A DNA stretch of 64,000 nucleotides from assembly GCA_028583685.1 (NCBI GenBank), contig JAMXIF010000003.1, forward strand, positions 53,022,525-53,086,524. The letters are read 5' to 3'. This document shows, piece by piece, positions 44,351 through 55,144 of this stretch. This DNA comes from Petaurus breviceps papuanus (taxonomy: Eukaryota; Chordata; Mammalia; Diprotodontia; Petauridae). The notes below the pieces were generated by a model that was not told where the DNA came from, did no database searches, and saw only the letters and a program-made list of their open reading frames with translations. Each line of letters begins with the position of its first letter. The stretch's first letter is position 1. A program made the translations under genes and the position numbers.

Positions 44351-44893
44351 GACGCTGTCCCAAAGAAGGCACTGGCCCTGCTTTGGCCCGTTTTCGACTT
44401 TTCACAGACCAATTTATTAATTCAATACCCAGAACTAACTCCAAACAACAGAAGCCCGCCCAGCTGACATCCCAAGCTCTGTCCATGGTACCGTCATTGC
44501 CAAGGCTAGATTATGAGAAAAGGAAGTACAGGAAACTCCTGCTAGCTGCCACTTAATTTTTGTTAAATGATCCTTAAGCTAGAATCTTCTCCTATTATGC
44601 CTGTGCTTATCAGCTCTGGATATATGCAAAGCTTAATAGGAAAAAAGTCTAATAATCCAAGCATGATGAAGCTGCCACTTAACTCCTTAGCAGCCATGAA
44701 ATGCTAGATGGTGATAAAAACCTTCCAAACTGACTAAGTACATCAAGGGAATATGTTTATCTCTTTCATACTAATCTATTCCCAACTTTAATACTTGCTA
44801 CTCATTTTCTCACTTAATACTTGAACACTCTCAATAAGGGAAAACTTTTCTGTAAAGCCTTGTCAAATGTTCTACACAATATCAAAAATGGAT
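44351..44893. other. Unassigned sequence
   Basis: No gene or repeat recognised. Confidence 0.5.
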
Positions 44894-44894
44894 T

Positions 44895-45890
44895 CTATTT
44901 TTTTTAATCAATCAGTCAAGAAGCATTTATTAATTGCTGATTACATTGCAGGCACTGTGATAAGGGCATAAAAAAAGGAAAAGGAAAGAGTCATTGTCCT
45001 CATGGACTTTACTTTCCATAAGGGAAAATAATACATATATATGTAAACATAAAAGTAGATAATATATACACACACACAGTAAATATAAGGCAATGGTGAG
45101 GAAGTCAATAGCAGCTGGGGGAATTTGGAAAGACCTCCTATAGGAGATGGTAAATGAGCTAACCATTGGAGGAAGTTAGAAATTCTAGGAGGAAAAAATG
45201 AGAGGGCAGTACATTCCTGGAAAGAAGAACAGCCTGAATAAAAATATGGAGATGGGGGATGAAGTATCATGTATAAAGTATATCAGATCTAGTTTGTCTG
45301 GAACATCAAATAAATAAATGAGAATTATAGGTAATAAACTTGGAAAGATAGACTGGTCCAGATGGTGAGTGGCTTTAAATGCCAAATAAGAGTTTGCATT
45401 TGATCCTAGGAGCAGGTAGGTGGTTCAGTAGATAAAGTCCTGGGCCTGGAGTCTGCAAGACTCATCTTTTTTAGTTCAAATCTTACCTCAGACACTTACT
45501 AGCTGTGTGACCCTGGTCAAGTCACTTAATCCTGTTTGCCTCAGTCCTCTCATCTGCAAAATGAACAAGAGAAGGAAATGTAAATGACTCCAGTATCTTT
45601 GCCAAGAAAACCCCAAATGGGATCACAAAGAGTCAGACTTGACTGAAAACAACTGAACAACAACAAAAAATTGATCCTAGAGTCAATAGGGACCTACCAG
45701 AATTTCTTGGGCAAGGAAGTGACAAGGTTTGACCTGTACTTGAGGAGCATTTTGGTGCATTAATCAGGGAGGGGAAAGATTTAAAACAAAGAAAATAATT
45801 AGGAAGCTACTGAAATAGTCCAAATGAGAGCTAATGAGAAGGCCTCATTTAGTATGATGACCATTTAGTAAGATTACCCAGTGAGAGGGG
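44895..45890 (-). mobile_element. L2 LINE 3' part, antisense, split by a MAR1 SINE
   Basis: 'agcatttattaattgctgat' tail, 'aatagcagctgggggaattt', 'ctttaaatgccaaataagag' and after the SINE 'tcaatagggacctaccagaa', 'ttgacctgtacttgaggagc'. The SINE at 45410-45670 interrupts it. Confidence 0.82.
45410..45670 (+). mobile_element. MAR1-type SINE with target-site repeats, nested in L2
   Basis: Complete MAR1 ending 'gactgaaaacaactgaacaa' plus an A-rich tail. The perfect 10-bp repeat ttgatcctag is at 45400-45409 and 45671-45680. Confidence 0.95.
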
Positions 45891-45892
45891 AG

Positions 45893-48660
45893 AGTCAATC
45901 AATCAATCAACCAATAAGCATTTATCAAATAGCAACTACATACCAGACACTATGCTAGGAAATAGGGATACAAGAATGAAACAATCCCTGTACCAAGGAG
46001 CTTACACTCTAATGGGAAAGACAAGGAGTGCAAATGTATACTGACTAAATATAAAGAGAATAAATCAAATTAATGCAAAGTAGTTAAATACAAATTTGTT
46101 TAGGAGGAGAAAGGAGAAATTGGGGAGATCAGGAAAGGCCATGCAGAAGACAGTGCATGAGCTGTATCTTCAAAGAAGAAAGTGATTCTATGTGAGGTCT
46201 AGGTGAGGAGGGAGTGTATTCTAGGCATGAGGGAGAGTAAATGCAAAGTCATGGGGACTGGAAAAAGGATGTCACATGTGAGGAACATAGAGAAGGCAGG
46301 TTTGAATGGACAGTAGAGTGCAAGGGAAAGAATAACGTATATACATGAGGGCCAAGTTGTAAAGAGCTTTAAAAGGTAAATAGAAGAGTTTACATTTTAT
46401 CCTAGAGGCAATAGGGAACCATTGGGATTGACTGAGTGGAAAATTGACATGGTTAGATCTGTACTTATATAAAATCACTTTCACAGTAGTATACAGGATA
46501 GGTTGGAGTAGTGCGAGATGTGAGGCAAAGGAAACAAGAAGTTATTTTAATCATCTAGGAAGGGGTGATAAGGGACTAAACTAAGGTGGTAGCTCTGTAA
46601 ATAGAGAGAAGGGGTCAGAGGTGAGACATTATAGAACAGAATTTACGAGATTTTGCAGCTGATTAGATATGTGGGGTAAGAGAGAGTGAGGAATCAATGA
46701 AGAAGAAAAGGTGATCATCCAAAGAAACTGGACATATGAAAGTGCCTTAGATTAAGCCGGGGAAGTTTAGAAGAGGAGAGGGTCGGAGAGAAAGATAATG
46801 AGTTCAGTTTTAGTCATATTGTATGAGTATAGATGTCTCTGTGACATCTAATTTAAAATGTCCAATAGGCAAGTGGTCAAGCATGACCAAAGTTTAAGGG
46901 AAAGACTGAGGCTCCATGATAGACATGAGGTCTATCAGTTATTTGCTTAGAGATTACAATCAGGCCCATGAGACCTGATGAAGCTACCAAGATAAAGGGC
47001 ATAGAGGGAGAAGAGAAGATGGTCTAGCACCAAACTTTGGGGAACAACCATATTAAAGAGTTATGATATGGATGATGAGACAGTCAAGGAAACAGAGGAG
47101 ACAGGAAGGAGAACCAAGATAGAGTATTGTGACCAAAACCCAGAGAGAAAAGAGTATCCATAAGGACAGGATGTTCAACAGGGTAAAATATAACAAAAGG
47201 ATGAAGACAGAGAAAAGGCTATCAGTTTTGGCAATTAAAAGATTGCTGGTACTAGTCTCATTTAAGTGATGAAATTAGAATCCAAGTTACAAAGGGTTGA
47301 AAGGTAAAGGAGAGAAAGTGGAAGCAATGAGTATAGACAACTTTTTTTTCAAGAAATTTGGCTACAGAAGGAATGAAATATATAGAACGATAACTTATTA
47401 GGATAGTAGTGTCTAGTGAAGATTTTTTAAAGGATGGACATGTCTGCAGGCAGTGAGGACATAGATAAGGCGAGCATGAAAGTAGAGTAAAGGGGAACTG
47501 AGGTTGCAAAATGCTGGAAAAGCAAGATTGAGATCAAGCATATACATGGAAGGGTCCAAATTAAGGCCCATCAATTTGTCAGAAACCAAGGGAAAATTGG
47601 AGAAAGTGGGCTGGGCCAACTCTATGGGATTTTGAAATGAAGAGAATAAGAGAAGATAGGGCTCATGTGGAATGACCTCAGTTCTCTCAGTACAATAAGA
47701 GGTAAGGTCTTTAGCTGAGATAAGAGGAGGAATTGGGGGATTAAAAGTGAATGATAAAAGTTTGGAATAGTTTCTATGGGAATAATCAATTAGGGAGGAA
47801 TAAAAGGACTGACTTAATTCAGTGAAGACCTAGTTGAAGTTGAATAACATAAATGAGTAACATATTCAGACAGAACAGTTGCAAGACTTCCTCCATCTCC
47901 ATTCAGCAATTCATGAATAGGAGTGGAAGAGGTAGGTGGTTGGGAGTAATCCAGGGCTGAGGTTTGGCAAGGGCTAAATAGAAATAGGATGAGGAAGTAA
48001 ATGACTGAAGAACAGAGAGCAATGTAGAGCTAAAAATGTCTAACAATAGAAGGGAAATTGAAAAAAAAAAGAAGCTATAATGAGAATAGGGATAATGATC
48101 TGAATATTGAGGAGTTGGACAGATTGGAGGTCTCAATAAGAGGGGGAAAATAGGTTTAGGAAGGGTAAGGCATAGGAAGAAGTGGAATGATGGAAAGTTA
48201 TGATCAAATTGAAGATATGATCAAATTTAAAGAGTGTAAGAGTTAATTAAAGAGGTTAATAGGTGAGGCTCAGTTTGTGAGCATCCCTGTCTATAATTGA
48301 ATTGGAGTGAGGGGGGTAGGCCATTGAATTAAGAAGACTTAGGAATTGGTAGGTCAGAGAATTGGGGCCACATCCACATGAGTATTAAAGTCAGTTGAGT
48401 CAGGTGCTAAACTTCCTGAGAAATAAAGGAGAATAATAATTGTATAACATGATTTAAATTGGATTGAATGGAATTTAAAGGAAAATGGGATGGATATGAG
48501 ATGTGGTGCTAGAATCGATAAGATCCAGTCACTGATTAGATATGGAACATGAAGGAGAGTGAATAAATGAGAATATAAACTCGAGTTATTAGAAATAATG
48601 GTGGTGCCCTGAAATGGAACAGGCAAGTTAGGAGGAAAATATGTTAAGGGGAAAATTAAG
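45893..48660 (-). mobile_element. Long L2 LINE copy, antisense
   Basis: About 2.8 kb, starting at the 3' tail ('agcatttatcaaatagcaac', 'ccaaggagcttacactctaa') and running back through the RT region ('gagttcagttttagtcatat') to 5' sequence shared with the copy at 40752-43066 ('gtaatccagggctgaggttt' compare 42155). Remnant frames on the minus strand at 46272, 47258, 47413, 47903 and 48354 are short and broken. Among the longest LINE relics in the window. Confidence 0.82.
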
Positions 48661-48878
48661 TTTCATTTTGGACATGTGGAGTTAAGATGCCTTATGGTAT
48701 ATTCAGTTTTATGAAAAAAATATATGTATATGAACATAAAGGGAAACTTCAAGAAAGGTTTAAGAAAGGAACAAACGAGGTTATTGCTTATTGTATATAA
48801 GAAAAAAATTTTTCTCTAGAAAGAACAAAACACTGCCTTAAAGACTAACCTCTGATAAGATGTCTTTTCTCACATATA

Positions 48879-48955
48879 CAGGGTGTACCAAAAGTCTTAG
48901 TACAGTTGTAAATTATTAAAGTTTTAAATTGCACTAAGACTTTTGGGATACTCTG
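48879..48955. mobile_element. Mariner-type MITE
   Basis: A 77-bp unit: CAGGGTGTACCAAAAGTCTT at the left and, as reverse complement, CAGAGTATCCCAAAAGTCTT at the right, giving about 27-bp inverted repeats with few mismatches around a short AT-rich loop. TA precedes the left end. The size recalls MADE1-like mariner MITEs, though the end sequence differs. Confidence 0.88.
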
Positions 48956-49089
48956 TCACAATCGCAGAAGATTCCTTGAAAGATGTTCCAGGGATAACTT
49001 CATCAATCCTCTGATTGATATCTCTAATACCAAGTAAAATCTAAAACCAGATAAAGAATACTTGTTAAAGGTGTTTGTCAACTCCATGA

Positions 49090-49345
49090 GGAACATGTAG
49101 ACTAGGTGTCTACTATGGGCCAGGTTTGAGGGCTAAGTGCTTTACAAATATCAGCTCATTTGATCCTCAGAACAGCCCTGGGAGGTAGATGCTATTATGA
49201 TCTCCATTTTACAGTTGAGAAATTGAGGTGGACAAAGGTTAAATGAGTTCCCCAGGGTCACACAGCTAGGAAGAGTCTGAGGTCAAATTTGAACTCCAAT
49301 CCTCCTGACCCCAGGCACAGCGTTCTATTCACTGTCACCAGCTAT
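49090..49345 (-). repeat. MIR-type CORE-SINE, antisense
   Basis: 'gtctactatgggccaggttt', 'tttgatcctcagaacagccc', 'ccccagggtcacacagctag' and 'cacagcgttctattcactgt'. Confidence 0.88.
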
Positions 49346-49469
49346 TCAAGATGTCCAGTATAAATCCTAATATGGTCTAGTATAGATCCAGACATACTTG
49401 TTTGTGGATGATGTGCTGATTACATCATGATCCATGACACTGCAGGGCCCATTAAATTATATTCATTAT

Positions 49470-49738
49470 CATTTAAGATAGGTAGTACAGTAGATAGAGT
49501 AGTGGTCCTGAAGGAAGGAAGACACATTTTGCTGAGTTCAAATTTGGCTTCAGACACTTATTAGCTGTGAGACCCTAGGCAAGTCACTTAACTCTGCCTC
49601 CGTTTCCTCATCTGTAGAATGAGTTGGAGGAGGAAATGGCAAACCACTCTAGTATCTTTGCCAAAAAAAACCCCAAATGGGGTCACAAAAAGTAGAACAA
49701 GACTGAAATAACTAAATAACAACCACAACAACAAAATC
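49470..49738 (+). mobile_element. MAR1-type SINE
   Basis: 'ataggtagtacagtagatag', 'tctagtatctttgccaaaaa', 'accccaaatggggtcacaaa' and a CAA-rich tail. Confidence 0.92.
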
Positions 49739-49831
49739 CACATAAGAGAAGTAAAGTGGGAAAGGAAGGACTATTTTCCAATTTTCTAGCCTATGGTATG
49801 GTAGTTGGATAGACAGCCCACAGAGCAGGTT

Positions 49832-49912
49832 CACACACATACATATACACACATGTATATACATGTATATACACACATACATATGTGTGTATAGGTACAT
49901 ACACATGTATAT
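49832..49912. repeat. (CACATA/TATG)n microsatellite
   Basis: Imperfect alternating purine-pyrimidine repeat. Confidence 0.9.
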
Positions 49913-50189
49913 TGAATTGTCTATTCAAGGTGTGTGTTTGTGTATATACCTATATAGACTAAGAACTGAAAAGGGGGAAGAAAAAGATTGACTTGTGTTT
50001 GGCAAACTGTGCAGCACTTTCAATGATACCAAGTTTCTCCTTCAAACAAAAAACCATTTTTTTAAACACTAATATTCCTCCAGGGATGCAATTTGGCTCC
50101 AAATCATGAAGTATCCCCACCCCTGAGGAAACAAAACTGTAGGTCACAAAAAAGGTAACCAGAGACGTATAGAGTATGTACATAGGCTA

Positions 50190-50492
50190 ACAGCATATGA
50201 CCAACAATAAATTCATATGCAACGATAAAAGATATTATCAGAGGGATGAACAACTGGAAAAGAAGGTGGGCTGGTCATGTAGCAAAACTGAAGGATACAG
50301 ATGGACAGACCACATGCTACATTGGTACTCGTGCAATGTCAAGAGATCTCAAGAAAGGCCCTTAGCATGTTTGATGGATGCTGTGCTTTGGAATTACCGG
50401 AGGATGTGGACAAGAATGACTTCCAAATGAGAAGGTGTAGATGGACTGTGATCTGCATGGGTGGAGAGGGCATTTGCCTCAATAAGATCTCA
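50190..50492 (+). mobile_element. LINE ORF2 C-terminal fragment (RTE-like)
   Basis: Translation at 50197-50430 shows, with decay, the 'W..H...L....RWT......W......RS..RP' pattern (RWTDHMLHWY, NVKRSQERPLA) found C-terminal to the RT of RTE-like LINEs. It stops before the SINE target repeat at 50494. Confidence 0.65.
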
Positions 50493-50506
50493 GAACCACA
50501 AAATAT

Positions 50507-50541
50507 ATGTGTGTGTGTATGTGTGTGTGTGTGTGTGTATT
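50507..50541. repeat. (TG)n microsatellite
   Basis: About 15 TG units with one TATG break, just before the T-rich tail of the SINE. Confidence 0.95.
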
Positions 50542-50686
50542 GCTTTTTGGAGGGCAATTGGGGTTAAGTGATTTGCCCAAGGTTACATGGCTAGTTTTTA
50601 TGCTAAGTGCATGAGGCGGAATTGAACTCAGGTCCTCCTGACTCCAGGACTGGTGCTCTGTTCACTGCGCCACCTAGCTGCCCAGT
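50508..50686 (-). mobile_element. tRNA-derived SINE (WSINE1-like), antisense, with target-site repeats
   Basis: Antisense body 'agggcaattggggttaagtg' to 'cactgcgccacctagctgcc'. The perfect 14-bp repeat aaccacaaaatata is at 50494-50507 and 50687-50700. The (TG)n lies inside the target repeats, so it grew in or beside the element's A tail after insertion. Confidence 0.92.
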
Positions 50687-50700
50687 AACCACAAAATATA

Positions 50701-51590
50701 CAAACTCACTATTTCTTATAGACGTCAAAATCATCTGTAATCTGGATGCAGGTTACTGGGCTCTTTTCACTATGAGCCATGATGCTTTTCTGCTTCTTAT
50801 AATTCAGTCTTCCCTATAATGCAGACAAATTAAAAGAAATCTATGTGGTTTTTTTTCCATATAAACCCAATGTGCTGTATAACCAAAGATCCAGGCCCCA
50901 GGTGACGTCCTCCAATCCAGTTTTTGGAAAAAGACACCTTGTTAACAAAATTTCACTGTTTTCCATTATATTTCATGAAAGAAACTATGACCAACTAGGC
51001 TATTTGTGGGCCCAAGATGCTTTAGAAGTTCACAAGGACTCAAATAGTCCAAGGAGAAAAACTGGGAAAATTGGATTGCAGATAGATTAGACTCCACACT
51101 GACAAATAAATTTCAAAATAAATTTAAAGGGAATATGGGGGGAGGATCTAGATTTAGGGAGTATCAATGAGGAAATAGGCTCAAAAATATTTGCCAGTCC
51201 ACAAAAATTTCACCAGTCAAGACTAATCCACAATTAACAATGTCAGAGAGATCAGATATTCAATGACAGCAAATTTCAGTTACTTAAAGAAATGCAGGAC
51301 AGTGCTATAGGAACTGTTTCTATTTCTATTCAAATTTTTCTTCCTCTGCAGGAAATTTTTTTCCTGACAACCAGACCAATTTAATCTGGCTTCTGGGGTT
51401 ATGGGCTTGCCTACTTTGTTAAAGATGGCATAAACCCATCTTTGCGGAGAACCTTTGAGAGCATATATTTTCTCTTATGAGAGGCTAAGTATCACCTAAA
51501 ACTTAATTTGGGGACCCAGATGTGTCAGCATGTCCTGCCCCCCCCACCTTGTAAATGTGAATCAGATTTCCAATCTACCTGCTCCCTTCA
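50701..51590. other. Unassigned sequence
   Basis: No gene recognised; includes an 81-codon frame at 50845-51090 without motifs. Confidence 0.5.
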
Positions 51591-51591
51591 T

Positions 51592-51785
51592 AGAATAACA
51601 GAATTTGAACCAGAAGGGACCTCAGAGACAATCTTATACAAACGCCCTAATTTACAGATGAGAAAACTGAAGCTTAGAGAGGTTAGGTAACTCTTTCAAG
51701 GTCAGACATGTAGCAAGCATCAGAGGCAAGATGCCCATCTCCTGAGACATGGTTTTTAATCATTCTGCCACACTGTCCTCTACCT
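51592..51785 (-). repeat. MIR-type SINE, antisense
   Basis: 'agaataacagaatttgaacc', 'agaagggacctcagagacaa', 'cagatgagaaaactgaagct' and 'ttaatcattctgccacactg'. Confidence 0.85.
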
Positions 51786-51845
51786 ACCTATGGAGTCTGA
51801 AGGTAGAGCGAAGTAGACTATTTTCTTTTGTTTGGTTTTCTTTCT

Positions 51846-52012
51846 CATGGTTCCTCCCATTCATTCTAATTCTTCTGTATACAACATGACTAATGTGAAA
51901 ATCAGATTGTATGCTCTCTTGGGGAGGGGGGAGGGAAGAGAGAGGAAGAAAATTTAAAACTTAGGGGAGTGAATGCTAAAAACTAAAAATAAATCAAAAA
52001 TAAAACCACATT
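51846..52012 (+). mobile_element. L1/HAL1 3' UTR end
   Basis: 'acaacatgactaatgtgaaa', 'ttggggaggggggagggaag' and 'gaatgctaaaaactaaaaat' match the terminus of the HAL1 at 63050-63370. Confidence 0.82.
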
Positions 52013-52014
52013 CT

Positions 52015-52628
52015 CCTACTGGGAACTTCATGTTGACCCCTTAGATACCTTGTTTCTGGCAACGTATCTTTTTATTCCTTTGCCCACTCTTATCAATTAT
52101 CTCTTAAGAATCCCTAATATCCCATGACCCCTTACTTAAATCTGCCTGGACTGTCAGATGCATTTACATATACTGTATATTCACACATATTTATAAACAA
52201 GTCTTTGAAATCCACTACTGTTTTGTTAACGTCTACTCTATCAGGCTTCATTTGCTAATACATTTTCCTAGCAGAGTTTATTGAAAGACCTTCTCTGGGC
52301 CCAAACAAACAAACCCAGTATTTTCTTCTCTGTGGTACACCCGCACCAAAGGAATCATCCCGATCCCAATCTCTATTGCTGCTGCCAAATTTACTGCTTT
52401 GTGGGAGGCTCCTGCTTCACAGGGCTTGTCTCCCCTCATCTTGTTCTGGCTCCGTCAATTGGGAAAGCATTCCTTTGAACATAAGCTATAGCTCCTGGCC
52501 CAACAACCAAATGACTCTGCCTTCCAACCTTGCTTTACAGCTGCTACATATATTTTTGATATAAAGATTGGTAGTACCCAGAGGGTTCTGTATCCATGAG
52601 CTCAGTGATGTGCCATGCAGAAATAGCA
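52015..52628. other. Unassigned sequence
   Basis: No gene or repeat family recognised. Confidence 0.5.
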
Positions 52629-52629
52629 G

Positions 52630-52882
52630 CTTTTGTTGCTGTTGTTCAGTCGTTTTCTGTCGTGTCTGACTTCATAACCTCATTTTTGGTTTTCTTGGCA
52701 AAGATACTGGATTGCTATTTCCCTCTCCACCTCATTTTACAAATGAGGAAACTGAAGCAAACAGGGTGAAGTGACTTGCCCAGGTTCACATAGCTAGTGT
52801 CTGAGACTGGATTTGAACTCCAGATGAGTCTTCCTGACTCCAGGCCTGGCACTCTATCCAATAAGTCACCTGGCTGTCCAGA
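52630..52882 (-). mobile_element. MAR1-type SINE, antisense
   Basis: 'gttgttcagtcgttttctgt', 'tggttttcttggcaaagata', 'aagtgacttgcccaggttca' and 'ccaataagtcacctggctgt'. Confidence 0.93.
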
Positions 52883-53039
52883 AATAACCTTACTCATCAT
52901 CAATTCATAGTTCTTGAACACCTAAAATTCAGCCAATTCAATAGGTACTCTTCTCCTGAATGCTCAGTGTGTTCCCTATAGCATATCTACTGATCACCAA
53001 ACAGTTCTATACATTGTTCCTCCCACCCACCCCTATAGA

Positions 53040-53320
53040 ATGTCAGCTACTTGAGGTCTAGTACCTTTCCTTCTAAAGCTACCTTCCACCTACTCCATAT
53101 TTATCTCTTAGGTGTATGTTGTCTCTCCCATTAGAAGAATGTAGTAAGCTCCTAGGGGTGAGAAGCTGGAAGCTTTTTTTATTTTGTGTCTGGCACTTTT
53201 AATAGCTTAATAAAAATATCTGTTGATCAATTGATAGAAGTGACTGTTATACTTTTGTCTTAGTATTTTCAGCCTCTGGCACATAGCAGGTGCTTAATAA
53301 GTGCTTGTTGATTTGAATCA
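53040..53320 (+). mobile_element. L2 LINE 3' end
   Basis: 'ccttccacctactccatatt', 'gtagtaagctcctaggggtg' and, after a duplicated tail, 'tctggcacatagcaggtgct' and 'taataagtgcttgttgattt'. Confidence 0.72.
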
Positions 53321-53324
53321 CTTA

Positions 53325-54003
53325 AAAGTTACTGTATTGTACTGGTTATTTTGAATAACTTTCCCATGCTTGATTTGTGCCACACCCCAAGATCCTATTC
53401 TTTCCTCCCTCCCACAAACACACACGTAGGAGGAAAGCAGAATATAATGCTATGTATATGGTTACCCAGTGGGTAGCAGTGGCAGGGTCTGAGACTTTTG
53501 GCATGACTCTTACAACTAAGGCTGGTCCTAGCACACTGACCCAAAGCAGCCAGAGTAGCCAAAGGACAGGAGAAGGGCTGACAGAGGGAGAAAGCGGAAA
53601 GTTCATGCTGGGCAGATCCTGTTACCCACATTCACTCTGGGGCACTCCCAAGAAAAGCAGACCAGCCTTAAGTGTGGAAATAGGAACCCTCTTATCAGCA
53701 TCTACCACAACCATCATCACCAGTCTTCCTAGGAATGAGCAGCCAGGGACACCTTCCATGGGAATAAGAAGCCTTTTTTTTTTCCTTTCATGCCTAGAAA
53801 TGCACATTAAAGACAGCTGAAAATAGATTGTCAGAGTGATAGTCTCCCGGAGGGAAAGGGGGAAAATATGTGGATAATTCTGAGATTATAGTTTTGATCT
53901 ATTAACTTCCCTTTTGGGGTACCAAAAGATTTCTGGATTTCCGTTCAGATCCAGAAATATCTTGCAAATGTTAACAAATTCTGCAAGTGAATTTCATTAG
54001 TAA
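53325..54003. other. Unassigned sequence containing a 147-codon open frame
   Basis: A forward frame at 53377-53820 is among the longest in the window. Its translation has no recognisable domain, and overlapping frames of 61-86 codons on the other strand argue for low stop density by chance. I do not call it a gene. Confidence 0.5.
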
Positions 54004-54004
54004 A

Positions 54005-54262
54005 ATGCTTACAGTAGCCAGTTAGGTTGTTTAGTGGACTGGAACCAGGAAGACACAAGTTCAAATCTTCTCTTCAATACTTATTAGTTTTATGTCCCTG
54101 GGCAAGTCATTTAACTTCACTCAACTTCAATTTCCTCATCTATACAATGGGTGCGATAATACCATCTACCTTATAGGGTTGTTGTGAGAATTAAGTGGAT
54201 GATATTTATAAATCACTTTAGAAACCTTAAAGTGATATGTAAATGCTAGCTATTATTATTAG
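54005..54262 (+). repeat. CORE-SINE (long MIR-like form)
   Basis: 'gttaggttgtttagtggact', 'tatgtccctgggcaagtcat', 'tcaatttcctcatctataca' and 'tgtaaatgctagctattatt'. Confidence 0.85.
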
Positions 54263-54289
54263 TCCTATAGTACTATATGGTATAGTACT

Positions 54290-54740
54290 AAGGTAGGTAG
54301 GCGATACAGTGGAAAGAACACTTGATTTGGAATCAAGGGGATCTCAGTTTGAATCCTGCCTCAAATGTTTAGTAGCTGTGTGACCCTGGGCAAGTCATTT
54401 AACCCCTCTCAGTCTCAGTTTACTCATTTGTAAAATGGGGGTAAAAATAGCACCTACCTTCCAGAGTTATTGTGAGAATAAAATGAGTTAACATATGCAA
54501 ATCATTCTTTTTTGCTTTTTTGCTTTTCTCTTCTTTCTTTTTCTTTTGGAGGGAGAAGGCAGGGCAATTGGGATTAAGTGACTTGCCCAAGGTCACATGG
54601 CTAGTAAGTGTGAAGTGTCTGAGGCCAGATTTGAACTCAGGTCTTCCTGACTCCAGGGCTGGTGCTCTATTCACTATACCACCTAGCCACCCCATTCTGC
54701 AAATCTTAAAGTACCATATAAATGCTAGCTATTGTTTACA
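54290..54740 (+). repeat. CORE-SINE split by a younger SINE
   Basis: Left part to about 54508 ('cgatacagtggaaagaacac', 'gtgtgaccctgggcaagtca', 'gagttattgtgagaataaaa'); the right part from about 54697 ('cttaaagtaccatataaatg', 'ctagctattg'). The element between is antisense. Confidence 0.88.
54510..54693 (-). mobile_element. tRNA-derived SINE (WSINE1-like), antisense, nested
   Basis: T-rich tail, then 'gggattaagtgacttgccca' to 'ctataccacctagccacccc'. Flanks share tgcaaatc (near 54498 and 54698), a likely target repeat from the host SINE. Confidence 0.88.
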
Positions 54741-54867
54741 CAAAAAAATAGTTAAATTCAAGGACTGATCATATATCATATATACATATGCATACACATG
54801 GGCCTTATTACTTTGAGTGGATTCTCTATAGAAGATTTCTAGAAAGACATGGGTAATAATTATAGAA

Positions 54868-55140
54868 ATCACAGGTTTTGTGGTTTGTCCTTTTTTCAAA
54901 GAGGACCATGACATCAGGCAGATGATGACATGACTTGTAGCTGACTTTGATTTGAGTGAGGGAGAGCTGTGCAAGGTGACCAGCCTCACTTTCTCCTCCA
55001 GAGCCATCTGGGTCCAGTGACCAGATATTCATCAGGATGACTGGAGATAACCCAGGATGCAATGGGAGATCCTGGCTCTTTTAAAATAAGGCCTTTCCAG
55101 GTTCTCACTTTGGGTGAGGCAACACCCACACATTCAATGA
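54868..55140 (-). mobile_element. RTE-tailed SINE or RTE 3' end, antisense
   Basis: Left end 'gtccttttttcaaagaggac' with 'catgacatcaggcagatgat' is the reverse of the RTE 3' terminus seen at 13281-13672 and 16590-17121. The rest ('tgggtccagtgaccagatat', 'ggatgactggagataaccca') is not RTE coding sequence, which suggests an RTE-mobilised SINE. Confidence 0.65.
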
Positions 55141-55144
55141 ATAG

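Noticed and set aside
50339-50567. Cys-Val repeat and His-Thr repeat frames
   Set aside because: Both come from the (TG)n/(CA)n microsatellite.
53377-53820. 147-codon forward open frame, second longest in the window
   Set aside because: No recognisable domain, biased only by low stop density; opposite-strand frames overlap it and no splice or promoter context was seen.
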